A stretch of DNA of 64,000 bases from Plantago major (taxonomy: Eukaryota > Streptophyta > Magnoliopsida > Lamiales > Plantaginaceae). Below, piece after piece: positions 47,119-57,880 of the stretch. The stretch lies in assembly GCA_026545765.1 (NCBI GenBank), contig CM048839.1, forward strand, positions 64,839,187-64,903,186. The letters run 5' to 3'. The position numbers and the translations under genes were made by a program. The stretch's first letter is position 1. Each line of letters starts with the position of its first letter. A model generated the notes under the pieces. The model was given only the letters and a program-made list of their open reading frames with translations. It was not told where the DNA came from and did not search any database.

Positions 47119-47978
47119 GATGTGAGGTATCTTTGGTTGATAGATATAGAAGGTCGTGAGTTATTGTTCTCAGATAATGTTAGGTCAACATCATCTCCAA
47201 CATCGATTCTCTGAGCATAAGACCATTAGCCATAGGAGTCTTGGGTTCACCTATCATGCTCATCTCATGGGTACCGCCGATGGAATTTACCTGTGATGTT
47301 GAGCTCAATGTTGTGTAATCATTGTCGGCATTGACAATTTCTCCTTGTACACCATTTGGAGTTCTTGGTTTAGACACCTTTCGAGTTCAATGACGCTTTT
47401 CGTAAGTGTTCAGAATCTGCTCAAGACTGCAACAACCTGTTATTCTTGGTACAGTGCCTTTTCCGGACAGACATCGAAAAGACAGCTGAAAATGTACAAT
47501 GTTGATGTCAATGTTGACTCAACATTGTTTTCATTCATCGATTTGACTCTTCCTAGTGATAATCTGCAGATAGATCAATCGAACCATGTAGACACAAAAC
47601 ATTAGTAGAAAATGATTCCTCGGTTAGTCCCGAAAAGTGTTTCAGCTTTTGAGAATCATCATAGTCGAAAAAGACTTCTTTGTCAATGTTGGACCATCCA
47701 TGTTGGACCAACATTGTTTCTCAACATTGTTCGTAATGCAGATAGGCTTTGGCATGAACTTCGGATCATCGCCTTCCCTGCTCATCTCAAACATCACGAG
47801 ACAAGCAAGCATAGTCTTTTTCTCCTTTCAAGAGTGTTAGCACATTCATTCGATAATGCCCCATCCTTGACATTCAAAACATCTAACTTTACTAAGTTTA
47901 CTAAGACTAGGGCTAGAGTTAGACACACCCGCTTTTTTTGAAATTTCTAGTTCCTTTTGAGTTGCTCAAGAGCCTCTA
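47119..47978 (-). other. Element E internal region without recognisable pol
   Basis: This 0.86-kb stretch separates gag from RNase H, where protease, integrase and RT should lie. I see only short frames with no motif. CAATGTTG/CAACATTG words are frequent at 47185-47310, 47500-47530 and 47680-47735. Confidence 0.5.
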
Positions 47979-48802
47979 TTAGAATTCTTCCGAATCTAAG
48001 TTTCTCAATTTTCCTAACCAAGTCATTGTAGGCTTCTTCACCATGTCTTCGTAATCAACACTACTGCTTTCAAGCTCAGTAACTTTAGCTTTAGATTTAG
48101 AGTGAAGGGACATACTAAGGATTTTCGTACCTTTTCTTTCGTTATCAATTATCTCAAAAATTTTCAAATTGTTCATCAAGGTATGAAAATCCATAGTAGC
48201 CAGATTGTGAGTGTCTTCCAAAATAGTAACTTTAGTGTCAAAGTTTGAAGAGAGAGAACGTATGGCTTTAGAAATCGATTGCTTGTTGGAAATAGCATCA
48301 CCAAGAAGTTGAACATCATTAGACAAAGTCAAAAGCTTTTCAAAATAAGAATCAATGGTTTCAGCTTCTTCCATTCTTAGATTTTCAAATTTTGACCAAA
48401 GCATTCGAAGTTTAGTTTGTTTGACACTATTATCACCTTCACAATGATTCTGAAGTAAGTCCCAAGCTTGTTTAGCTGTAGTGCAATTTTGAATGATTTT
48501 AAACATATGAGCATCAACATGTCCAAAAATGGCATTTAAAGCTTTTTCATTGTAAGAGCTTAAAAGAAAGTCACATGCGTGAAGCGTTCTTCAGGTATGG
48601 GAACAATATCTCCATCAGCATCAGGTCCTTCAGTAGGCCAGACAAATCCTTCAAGAACAGATCTCCAAGCTCGACCTTCAATGGACTTAATGTATGTCCT
48701 CATCCTTATTTTCCAGTAGTGGTAGTTCGATCCATCAAGCATAGGTGGCCTGTAGACACTTGAGTTTGCAACATCCATTGTAGTAGTACCAAATCCAGAC
48801 AC
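47979..48802 (-). pseudogene. Element E gag (UBN2 family)
   Basis: The N-terminal part has DGSNYHYWKIRMRTYIKSI and AWRSVLEGFVWPTEGPDADG. The second has the UBN2 core: NCTTAKQAWDLLQNHCEGD, KLRMLWSKFENLRMEEAETI and YFEKLLTLSNDVQLLGDAIS. This is the capsid-like gag of many plant copia elements. It begins shortly inside the primer site. No zinc knuckle is visible. Degraded. Confidence 0.88.
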
Positions 48803-48818
48803 CAGTAGTTAGGTGGCT

Positions 48819-48831
48819 GGCTCTGATGCCA
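48819..48831 (-). promoter_or_regulatory. Primer-binding site of element E
   Basis: The minus strand reads TGGCATCAGAGCC two bases inside the 5' LTR, a near match to the initiator tRNA-Met primer site. Confidence 0.85.
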
Positions 48832-48833
48832 CT

Positions 48834-49875
48834 TGTTAGAACTTAAGATCCCGGATTGGTACTTGAAACAAGATCAGTAGACAATGTTGCCAACAATGTT
48901 GTTCAACATTGTCTTCAACATAGCAAACAGATGGCAGCGGATGAATAAGAATGAAACTTCTATTACCAAGCCAATATATAGAAAAATATATCAAGGTACA
49001 GAGGCAAAATATCTACCGACAGGAAAAGTAGATCTAATCAAGTGGGTTTAATACAATCACGCATTTATTGATTAAACAACCAAAACTAGCCCTAGAAGAA
49101 CCAACAGTAAAAGCTATTCTAGGTCGATGTTTGAAAGAGTTATTCCAACAATGAATACTCTTAGACAAACTCTAAAGCTAGCAGAAAACAAGAAGCCTAA
49201 ACTCTTTTAATAAAATCTCGATTGATCATCAAGAAAGGCTCTATGATTGCTCGGCTGAATCCTTGTATATATTCTTGAGATATCGACAGCTCCCATCCAA
49301 GTGGAAAGGCAATAGGATCTCAGCAAAGGCAATTTTCCATGTTCTTGTTTTCTTCAATAATCAGCTAGAAGGAAATTCCCATATTAGTGTCTTCTACAAT
49401 ATATTTCCTTCTTGCTTTCTTCAACAATCTTCTTGAAAGATTCTCTCTTTGATCTCAGCAGGAAGAAACTAACGTTGTTTCTCTGTATATGGCTGGCTGA
49501 AAAATCTTTCCAAGATTATCTCTAGAGAATCTTTTATTTCCTTCTTTCTTTCAAGGTGCCCATAACTTGTCAAACTCTTTCCTTCTTTTTAGATTGCATT
49601 CCTTATGTCCAAAGCAGCTCAAACTCTTTCCTTATTCCTGCAGAAATTCGAATTGATTGCTTCCAGTCCAAGTCATCAGTCCAATTGGCCTGCTTGTTTC
49701 TATGTTGTCTGCTGTTGTCCGTAATGTTGTTCCAACATTGTATCGGCACTATTTCGCAATGTTGCACAACATTGAAATCCTGTAGTTCACAAACAACAAC
49801 AACAACAACAAACACAAACATTGAACTGAATCATGAAAGATAAGATTAACTAATCAAGTGCAACTTGCATTTTCA
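48834..49875 (-). repeat. 5' LTR of element E
   Basis: This 1042-bp direct repeat of 43243-44279 has the same termini. It adds two extra AAC units in an (AAC)n run near 49795. Confidence 0.92.
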
Positions 49876-49880
49876 GATGC

Positions 49881-51144
49881 AATAAGACTCTTTCTAGCCT
49901 TTGCAGCTCATAAAGATTTTAAAGTTTATCAGATGGATGTCAAAAGTGCATTCTTGAATGGTGAACTTGCAGAAGAAGTTTATGTTGAGCAACCACCTGG
50001 CTTTGAAGTTTCCTCAGAAAGTAGAATGGTCTATAAACTACAGAAAGCTCTGTATGGACTCAAACAGGCTCCAAGAGCATGGTATGACACTTTGGCCAAA
50101 TACCTCCTGGAAAGTGGTTTCAAGAAAGGTGAAGTTGATAAAACTTTATTTACCTTAAACCATGATGGGAAACTACTCTTAGTTCAAGTATATGTTGATG
50201 ACATCATATTTGGATCTAAGGACAAGCAACTTTGTAATGACTTTGCAAATCTCATGAAAAGTAAGTTTGAGATGAGCATGATGGGAGAAATGAATTATTT
50301 TCTAGGATTGCAAGTCAAGCAACTCAATGATGGAATATTCATTAGTCAAACAAAGTATTTAAAAGATATGCTCACAAAATTCAATCTTAAGCCTTCTGAA
50401 AAGAATGCTAAGATACCTATGAGCATCGGAACCAAAATGACCTATACTGAATCAGACAAGAGTGTTGAAGAACATAAGTATAGGAAATTGATAGGTTCAC
50501 TACTTTACCTCACTGCAAGTAGACCTGATATTCAATACGCCGTTGGAGTGTGTGCTAGATTTCAGACAAATCCGATGCAAACACACTACAACACTACTAT
50601 GAAAATATTAAGGTATGTAAAAGGTACAGTAGATGTAGGATCGTGGTATCCTAAAGAAAGCGGATTGAGTTTAGCTGGGTACTCAGACGCTGATTATGCT
50701 GGATCACTACTTGATAGGAAAAGCACCTCAGGAACTTGTCAGTTTCTGGGTACTAGACTTATCTCATGGTTTAGCAAGAAGCAAAACTCAATTGCAACTT
50801 CTACCACAGAGGCTGAATATATTGCTACTGGTTGTTGTGCAACACAAATTCTGTGGATACAACAACAACTTAAAGACTATGGACTCGATGAAGAGAAAAC
50901 TCCCATTTTCTGTGACAACACAAGTGCTATTGCAATTACACAGGATCCTCAATTTCATGCCAGAACAAAGCATATTGATATTAGACATCACTTCATCAGA
51001 GACCATGTTGAAAAAGGCAATATAGAGATACTCAAGATTGGCACTGAAGACCAACTTGCAGATATCTTCACTAAGCCACTACACGAAAGTAGATTCTTAG
51101 CCTTGAGACATTGTCTTGGACTAATGGAACTACAAATGAACTGA
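49881..51144 (+). CDS. Element D reverse transcriptase and RNase H (rest of pol)
   Basis: The frame continues RT right after the E insertion: [59 protein letters not shown] and the catalytic YVDDIIFGS. RNase H follows with [50 protein letters not shown] and [17 protein letters not shown], ending [19 protein letters not shown]. The visible part is open through its full length. Confidence 0.92.
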
Positions 51145-51914
51145 AAGAGTTCAGGTATCTGGAACGGGCATCCAGAGAAGAGAAAAGAGAAATCTGGAAC
51201 GGGTATCCAGATGTCAAAAAGGCTAAAGAGCAAAAAGACAGCTTAAGATCTCTGAAACGGGAACTCAGATATCTGAATCACTCTATAAACGGTGAACACA
51301 AAGGAGAATAGTACAACTATCTGCAGTCAACTACTCTCTTGAAATTCGCATTTATTTCTATCTTGATGAAAAACTTGAAAAATCCTAAGTATAAGACAGA
51401 TTCAGATGCAAACAGTGTTCTTGGTCATACACAAACGTGATTCAGATAGCTAATAGCCAAAATTCATTAAATGGGCACAATTACACTTGTTGATTGTGAT
51501 CATTACTGAAAAAGCAATGGTGACCCTTGATGAAATTAAGCGATTGATCTATACGGTGGAAATTAATTCACAGTAAATAGTGGACTGTAAAAATTCTGAC
51601 AAACCCCACTTTGCATTTAATGCCAAACTAGCTTTTGCTCATGCCTGCTTGCAAATCACAGATACGTACACACAAAATCAATTTGTATGTATTTGTCCGT
51701 TGAGATTCTATTGCTATATATATAGAATTTTGGCAAAAGAAATCACTTTCGCCTAATCCAAAATTCCAACTTGCACAAAAATAGCAAAACCTTCTCTTGA
51801 TTCTCTGCAAATCTTCTACAATCTCTGCAAATCAAGATTAAGTTTTTCTGCAAAGAATTACTGAATCAAATCTCTTTCAAACACCAATCCAAATTCTCTA
51901 CACTATATAAAGAG
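51145..51914 (+). promoter_or_regulatory. Hairpin spacer and accessory-ORF promoter of element D
   Basis: Three hairpins share an ACGGG loop: TATCTGGAACGGGCATCCAG (51155 on), ATCTGGAACGGGTATCCAGA (51192 on) and TCTGAAACGGGAACTCAGA (51251-51269). Then GCTATATATATAGAA (51713-51727) lies about 190 bp before the ATG at 51915. It is followed by TTTTGGCAAAAGAAATCAC and CTAATCCAAAATT, as in A and B. No protein-like frame is present. Confidence 0.55.
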
Positions 51915-54900
51915 ATGGCCCCAAAGAATTCTTCTACACTGAAATCTCAATCCTCCACTGGTACTGCTGAAAAGCAAGCACCAGAGTTGGTTATTGTGAA
52001 CAACCGACTGGTAGGAGATTTTAATCCTGACCATTGGATTTCAAATCACAGAATGATTTGGGGTGGTTCCATGGTTGAGGAATACCTCACGGCTGCAATT
52101 GAAAACCAAACCGACAGAAAACTGATTCTTGACATGCTTGAAAAGGCACAAATCAAGGGTTTTCTATCTGCTCGCCCAAGTGGAATTTCATCACTCGATG
52201 TGTTGGAATTCTACAACAACTCCAGGATAATTTCCTGTGTTTCTGAAGGCACTGCAATAGTGTTCCAAAACCTCAGTCCAAGGAAAGGAAATCCTTCTGG
52301 ACTTAACAACTTTCTGTAAGTTGTTTGAGTTTCAAAATCTTGGAAAGGATTTTGAAATAAACACCAAGGACGATGATCTCCTTGAAGGTGTTAAAGAACT
52401 ATACAGTGACATGTGTGATCATGAAAAATCAGATACACCCACTGAATTCAAACTTGCTGACATCCGAACCAGACATCTGATGGTTCACTGGAATGTATTG
52501 GCTTGCATTCTTCACAGATGCTTTGATGGTCTACAAGGAGGTGCTGACCAGATAAGCCAAGAACGATGGATCATGATGTTCTTGCTGAATCAACAAGAAA
52601 AACGGCTGGAAAACCCTTTTAACTGGGGAAAGTACGCCTTCATGAAGTTTGTGAAGAAGATTCAAGGCTTCGAGCCTAAAATCGCCAAAGGACTAGCTGA
52701 GCCAAAGGCCACAGTAGGCTATGGTCTGAAGATATGCTACTTGCTGGAGAAGCTTGGCATTGAGCTCAGAGAGACGGCTGAAATAGCCAACAGTAACCTA
52801 CTCTACAAATATGAGTATACAAACTTGTTGAAAAAGGTTACTGGGTCTCAGAAAGGTTCTAAGAAGCGAAAGTCTGAAAAGGTATCTGAAGAAAAGGTTG
52901 CGACCAAGAAGCCCAGAACTTCAAGAAAGAAGTCTGCTGGCAAATCAGAAGACATACCCATTGAGGTTGTCGATTCTCAGATATCTGCAGGCCTTGCCGA
53001 TGAACTGATAAAGGCAGATGAACTCATCAATGCTGCAAAAGAGTTATCAACTACTGAACAAGTAGACTCAGCAAGAGAAAGTGCTTTCAGAAATGTGAAG
53101 ACTATTACAGAAAGCCTTGCTGATGAACTCATAAATGCTGCCAAAAGTGGTGAAAAACACCAAGCCCTATCTGCAGAAACCGTAGGAGTAATGGACCAAT
53201 CTATTCCTAATGCTGATGAGAGCTCTGACGATGAAGATGAGAAGCTAGTCATCTCTCAAGTCCTAGAAAGAACAAAAAGGGCTAAGGTTACTAAAATAGT
53301 AACTGGTGAAAAGGTTTCTGAAGAAGAACCTATACCTCAGGTTGCTGAACAAGCACCTATAGCAAAGGTTGTTGGTGCAAACACATCATCAGGGAACGTT
53401 TCTTACGCACAACTTCAAAAGGCCCTGATGAGTGGTATTTTAGTGCTGGCAGATGCTGATGGAAATGCCACATCTAAAAATCTGAAAGAACACTCTACTG
53501 ACCAATCTTCTGCTTCCAGACAACCACAACAACCACAACCACAACAGCCACAAGTGGTTGATGAAATGGTAAATGAACTCCAATTTTTTAATGCAGTATG
53601 CTGAAGAAAATCCTGCAAAAGAGCAGGTTCCCCAACTTAGTGAGAGGGATCAAACTGAGATATCTACTCAGAATGATCAACCAGGGGAGGCAACTGAGTT
53701 GCACACTCAGGAAAGGTGTGAAGTACCTGAAACTTCAAACAAAGAAGTGTTACTGGAACAAGAAGACCAAAGTATAGAAGGGTCACGAGTTTCAGAGACC
53801 AATCAGCCTGACATGGATCAGGTAACTGAATGGTTTAACTCTCATCTTGTGAAAATTTATGCTTATATATATCTTGTTACTTATAAAATTTCTTTGTTAT
53901 AGGCTGAGTTAGAAACACAGAAACAAGAGGAAGCTGGGAAGCTTGCCTCAGAAACTGAGAAGGAGGATACCCCAACCTCACCTCTTAAGAAATCTGAGCC
54001 TGTGTCACAGGTGATAAATTGATTCTTAAGATAACACTCTTTAGTCATATGTTCATGTGCTTAAAGTAAATGTTTCTAACAGGCTCCAACTGAGAAAGAG
54101 AAAGATAAGGCAGAAATGCCAGAAAAGAACCCAGAAACCAACAAGGTTTCTGAAGAACACATCATTGGCCTTCCCATATGAAGGTATATATATATATGAA
54201 AATCAGTGATAAAAATTCTTCACCTTGGGTTATCTCAAACTTCTTCTAAATTACTCAATACTCTCTACTCACAGGCTCACTCAGAAGTAGAAGTGCAAGG
54301 GGACAGAGTTGCGACATCCCCTGCATCTATGGAAATTGATGAGGCATCAAGGCCTTCATCACAAGAAAAGATTCCAAAGACTACACAAGTCTCTGAGAGA
54401 TAAGTATCTGAGCCTCCCATGGAGGTAATTGACCTCTCAGATATCTGATTTGTCACTTAAAGTTTTCTTGATAAAATTTTCTAAGTATTGTGATAATTTT
54501 AATTCTCAGGTTCAAGAAAGAAAGGTTGATGAGGACCAGACTTCCAAGTCTCCGCCTCACAACAAGATATCTGAGACACCAATTGTCTCAGTAGCACAAG
54601 TCTCTGAGCCTGAAGTACTTACTCAGGTAACTCAGAAACTAAACTACACTACTACTCAGATATCTATAAAAGTTTTGAAGCTCACTCAAAACTCTTTCTT
54701 TCAGGCTCAAACAAGTGCAAAGCAGGCTCCCAATGATGAGATAAGGGACCTACTTCCCTTCTTCAAAGCTCAAACCCTGCCAAAGCATATACAATGCTTC
54801 AAGAAATGGCAAAGGTTAAGGTGCTCTGATCTCTCTGAAATATTGAGAATCACAGATCAACCAACCAGACGAGCACGAGCTCTTGACTTGGAGACTTATA

Positions 54901-57525
54901 TCCATGCAATGTTCCCTACCGAACAGTACACAGTTGCGAGTTTATTGCATAAGGATTTCTCCAGAGAAGTGGCGCACAGTTTGATACAAGCCTTTGAATA
55001 GGAAGATGGTCAGACAAGATAACAGATGGCATTCAAGCCAGTTCTGCCCCAGACTCTGCAATTTATACCTTCTGAACAAGAAGAGGTTAATGGGCAGAAG
55101 ATCACTATTCCTGAAGTGATCAATCTTGTATCTGAAGATGATGAGGAGGAAGAGATAAACGAAAACGAATTCGATGAACCTCCCACTGATCATCACCAAA
55201 AGGATGACACAGACAAAAAGGATGATGATGATGCCTCGCACTGTGGACCGGAGGAATTTCACAAAGAAATCATGCCTCAAGCTTTGAAAAAGCAAACTGA
55301 GAGGAAAGCACAGAAATCTCCGTCTCCATCTCCTCAAAAGTCAACTCATCCATCTTCTCAACAAAAGGTTAATACTGAACAAGTAGTTGAGGATTCTGAG
55401 GAAATCACTCAGAAATTGTTGAATACTCAATCCGAAGCCTCAACTCGGACAATTGTTGGAAGAAGAACAATAGCTCCATCTTCAAGCTGGAAGACCAGAT
55501 AGCTAAATCCGAGACAAGCTTGACCAACTACAAGATCAATATCTGCAAGAGATGATTGCTTACTCGAGGTTAAAGAGCTACGAGGATCAGTAAATGCCAT
55601 CACCAAAGAACTCGATCTTGAAGAAGTATCCGAAATTGACATGATGCTAAGGCGCATCATCTTCAAAAGAAGTACCATCCTCCTCCCAAAAGGGAAGAAA
55701 CCAATCTACGAGATGGTTCTTTGGAGTCGACACAATCGATGAGAATGTCCAAGAGGATGAAGATCACTGGACTGATTACTCAGATGATGAAGAAGACAAG
55801 ACTTTGGCAGAGCACCGCAATGAACATCTAGCGGTTTCACACTTGAAAAGGAAACTGATCGCTCCTGAAACTTTCAGCAAACTGTCAAATGTCCACTCCC
55901 ATGAATATATGAACAGATACCAAGTACTGGCTCATCTGAAAAAGGAGATGTCTTCACAGAACAAGGAAGTAATTGCCTTCATCCCCTCTGAAAAGAAAAA
56001 GTTCACTGAGCTCGTTACTCAGAGAACAACTAGCATAGTCATTGCTCAGAAAGATCTGGGAATGATAAGGGACGATGATGCGTCTTTAGCTAAAAAAGCT
56101 TTCCAAGAGGCAAGTTACACTGCTGGGAAAGCAGATGCCATCCTAGGCCCATTGGCAGAGCTCACTGATAAGGACAATGGACTTATCAAGCAAAATCAGG
56201 AGCTCAAAGTCGAACTTCAGAAGTTGGTCACTGCCTACAATTATTTACAAGGGCATTTCAACTCTCTCTCAGATTCTTTTATGAGACTGAGTCAGCCAAC
56301 AATGACTAAGGGGGAAAGAGTGTACAAATCTGGACCTCAAAGTTAGGGGGAATGGGAAGAAGGAGAAGAAAACAAGAAGAAATCTGGAGCTGGTGCGGCT
56401 CAGAGAGGAAGAAGAAACATGAAAACTTCCCAGCCACCACTCAGAATCAATGAACCCTCCTCAAGCCAAGCTGCTTTGCAAATAGTAGCTGCTTCCCAGA
56501 AACCTACTGAAGGAACTACAATGATAAAAAGGGCCATGGCACAGAAACCTCCAAGGAGTACCAAGGCTCCAAGGAGAAGACAAGTTAAAGGGATTGATGA
56601 ATCTTCTGAAGAAGAAGACGGTCACATCAAGTCCTTGGGCAATGAAGAAGGCTGTAAAACTCTCACAAGATCTAATCTTGATGATGATGAGGAAACTGAT
56701 GAAGATGAAGCTCCTCTTCACAGAAAAAGGAAAATTGAAAGCCTAACTGAGCCCATAGCTGCAAAGCCCCTAGCAGCTAAAACACCCTCTAGAAATACCA
56801 AGTCTATCCAGGGTGGTTCTTCAAGCAACAAACCCAAAGAGAATTCAAGACAATGAAGGAACAGACTGAGAGCTGAGCAAAGACAAAGTCAACTTCCACT
56901 CAGGCCAGAAGAAGCCAAAATAGAGTATGTGAAGAATGACAATGATTCCTCTGTCTACAGGTGCATCAATCAGAAAAATGGCTATTGGATTCTGGAACTT
57001 AAGCATCTACTGGTAAATTCAAGATTTCCAGAACCAATCCATAAACAGCTTATGGCATGGAGAAAAGATAAGCCAACCTTGATCAACACCAATCACATTA
57101 AAGCCTGGTTGGATTTTGAAGTTGTCAAGAGAACTGAAGCCATGAGAAAGGACCTCTCTGATGAATGTCCATATGGAAAGCCAGATGATGTCCACAGAAT
57201 TCCGAATATCACAGGAACAGGCACAAGAGCAAGACTCGTAGTGGAACCCTATGAATCGTTCTATCTAACTGAAGATCAATACAAGGATGACATCAGATAT
57301 CTAAGGATTATCTACGAATACTTCAAGCTTTCAGATATCAGAATAGAGCATGCCTGGAAGTGGGGAAAGTATCTGTGGGTCAAACATTTTGTCAAGAAAA
57401 ATCCTACCAAAACCTACAAAGAGGTCTGTGGATTTGCCAGAGACACTGAGATGCTCATCAGAACACTTCTCTATGATTATTCTGATGACATCAAAAGGTT
57501 TGGAGATAGAAAATTTACAGACTGA
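51915..57525 (+). pseudogene. Accessory (env-position) ORF of element D
   Basis: It begins MAPKNSSTLKSQSSTGTAEK at 51915. The N-terminal block holds EKQAPELVIVNNRLVGDFN and SNHRMIWGGSMVEEYL, then RTRHLMVHWNVLACILHRCF and ADQISQERWIMMFLLNQQEK. A basic stretch KKPRTSRKKSAGKSED (about 52907) could be a nuclear signal. The middle is acidic and has five candidate introns of 72-89 bp between 53822 and 54704. A block beginning HIQCFKKWQRLRCSDLSEIL follows, then a coiled coil (about 55800-56290). The C-terminal block has KNGYWILELKHLLVNSRFP and HAWKWGKYLWVKHFVKKNPT. No signal peptide or membrane helix is visible. Function unknown; a DNA- or RNA-binding role is only a guess. Some coding breaks are present. 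Confidence 0.75.
53822..54704 (+). other. Cluster of short candidate introns in the accessory ORF of D
   Basis: Stretches 53822-53902, 54011-54082, 54184-54272, 54425-54509 and 54627-54704 each begin GT and end AG, are AT-rich, and are flanked by coding-like sequence. Four of the five are followed by GCTC or GCTG. Three of the exons end CAG before GT. Comparable stretches are present in B (35200-35860) and, on the minus strand, in A (22380-23100). Confidence 0.5.
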
Positions 57526-57880
57526 TCCATAGAACTACTATTGAAGACTAGTCTGTTAGGATGTTTACTTGGAGCTTGGTTACTCCTGTTGTCCTAATTT
57601 ACTATGTATTTTTGCTGACTGAGCTAAATTTGTTTTATGTACTAAAGTTATCTGTCATCTTTCTTTGTAACTTATCTGAAGAACTTACTCTCAGATAGTA
57701 TTCTATAAAAGATAACTTGTCAGCAAAGATCACACCTTGTGATTTGGTTGATGTCTACTTTCTGCACTTAATTGAATGATTTAAAAAATCTTAAGAAATG
57801 ATTAAGTGTTGGACTGTTCACTCATCTTGATTTGTAATAGGTCAGATAGTCATCGTTGACTGATCAAAAAGGGGGAAATT
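57526..57880 (+). other. 3' untranslated region and purine tract of element D
   Basis: This is noncoding sequence after the accessory ORF, ending in AAAAAGGGGGAAAT directly before the LTR, the plus-strand primer of the element. The same tail is recognisable in B at 61283-61599. Confidence 0.75.

Larger units (their letters stand above)
43243..49875 (-). mobile_element. Ty1/copia element E, partial coding, youngest layer
   Basis: Direct LTRs (43243-44279 and 48834-49875) differ at only about fifteen visible positions. The primer site (48819-48831) and gag (48802 to 47979) show minus-strand orientation, and an RNase H remnant is at 47118-46522. Most of pol is not recognisable, so E looks non-autonomous or broken. 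The family differs from SIRE. Noncoding parts are full of CAACATTG/CAATGTTG words. It must be younger than D. Confidence 0.92.
43238..49880 (-). repeat. 5-bp target duplication of element E (GATGC)
   Basis: GATGC lies at 43238-43242 and 49876-49880, immediately outside TGTTAGAAC and TTGCATTTTCA of the two LTRs, and the RT-coding homology of D continues on each side. Confidence 0.92.

Noticed and set aside
43966-49843. Duplicated plus-strand ORFs of about 94 codons in the two E LTRs
   Set aside because: They are the same LTR sequence read against element direction; no domain or promoter supports them.
51915-57525. True viral envelope gene
   Set aside because: It has the env position of some Sireviruses, but no signal peptide, membrane helix or cleavage-like motif is visible; the protein looks basic/acidic and coiled-coil.
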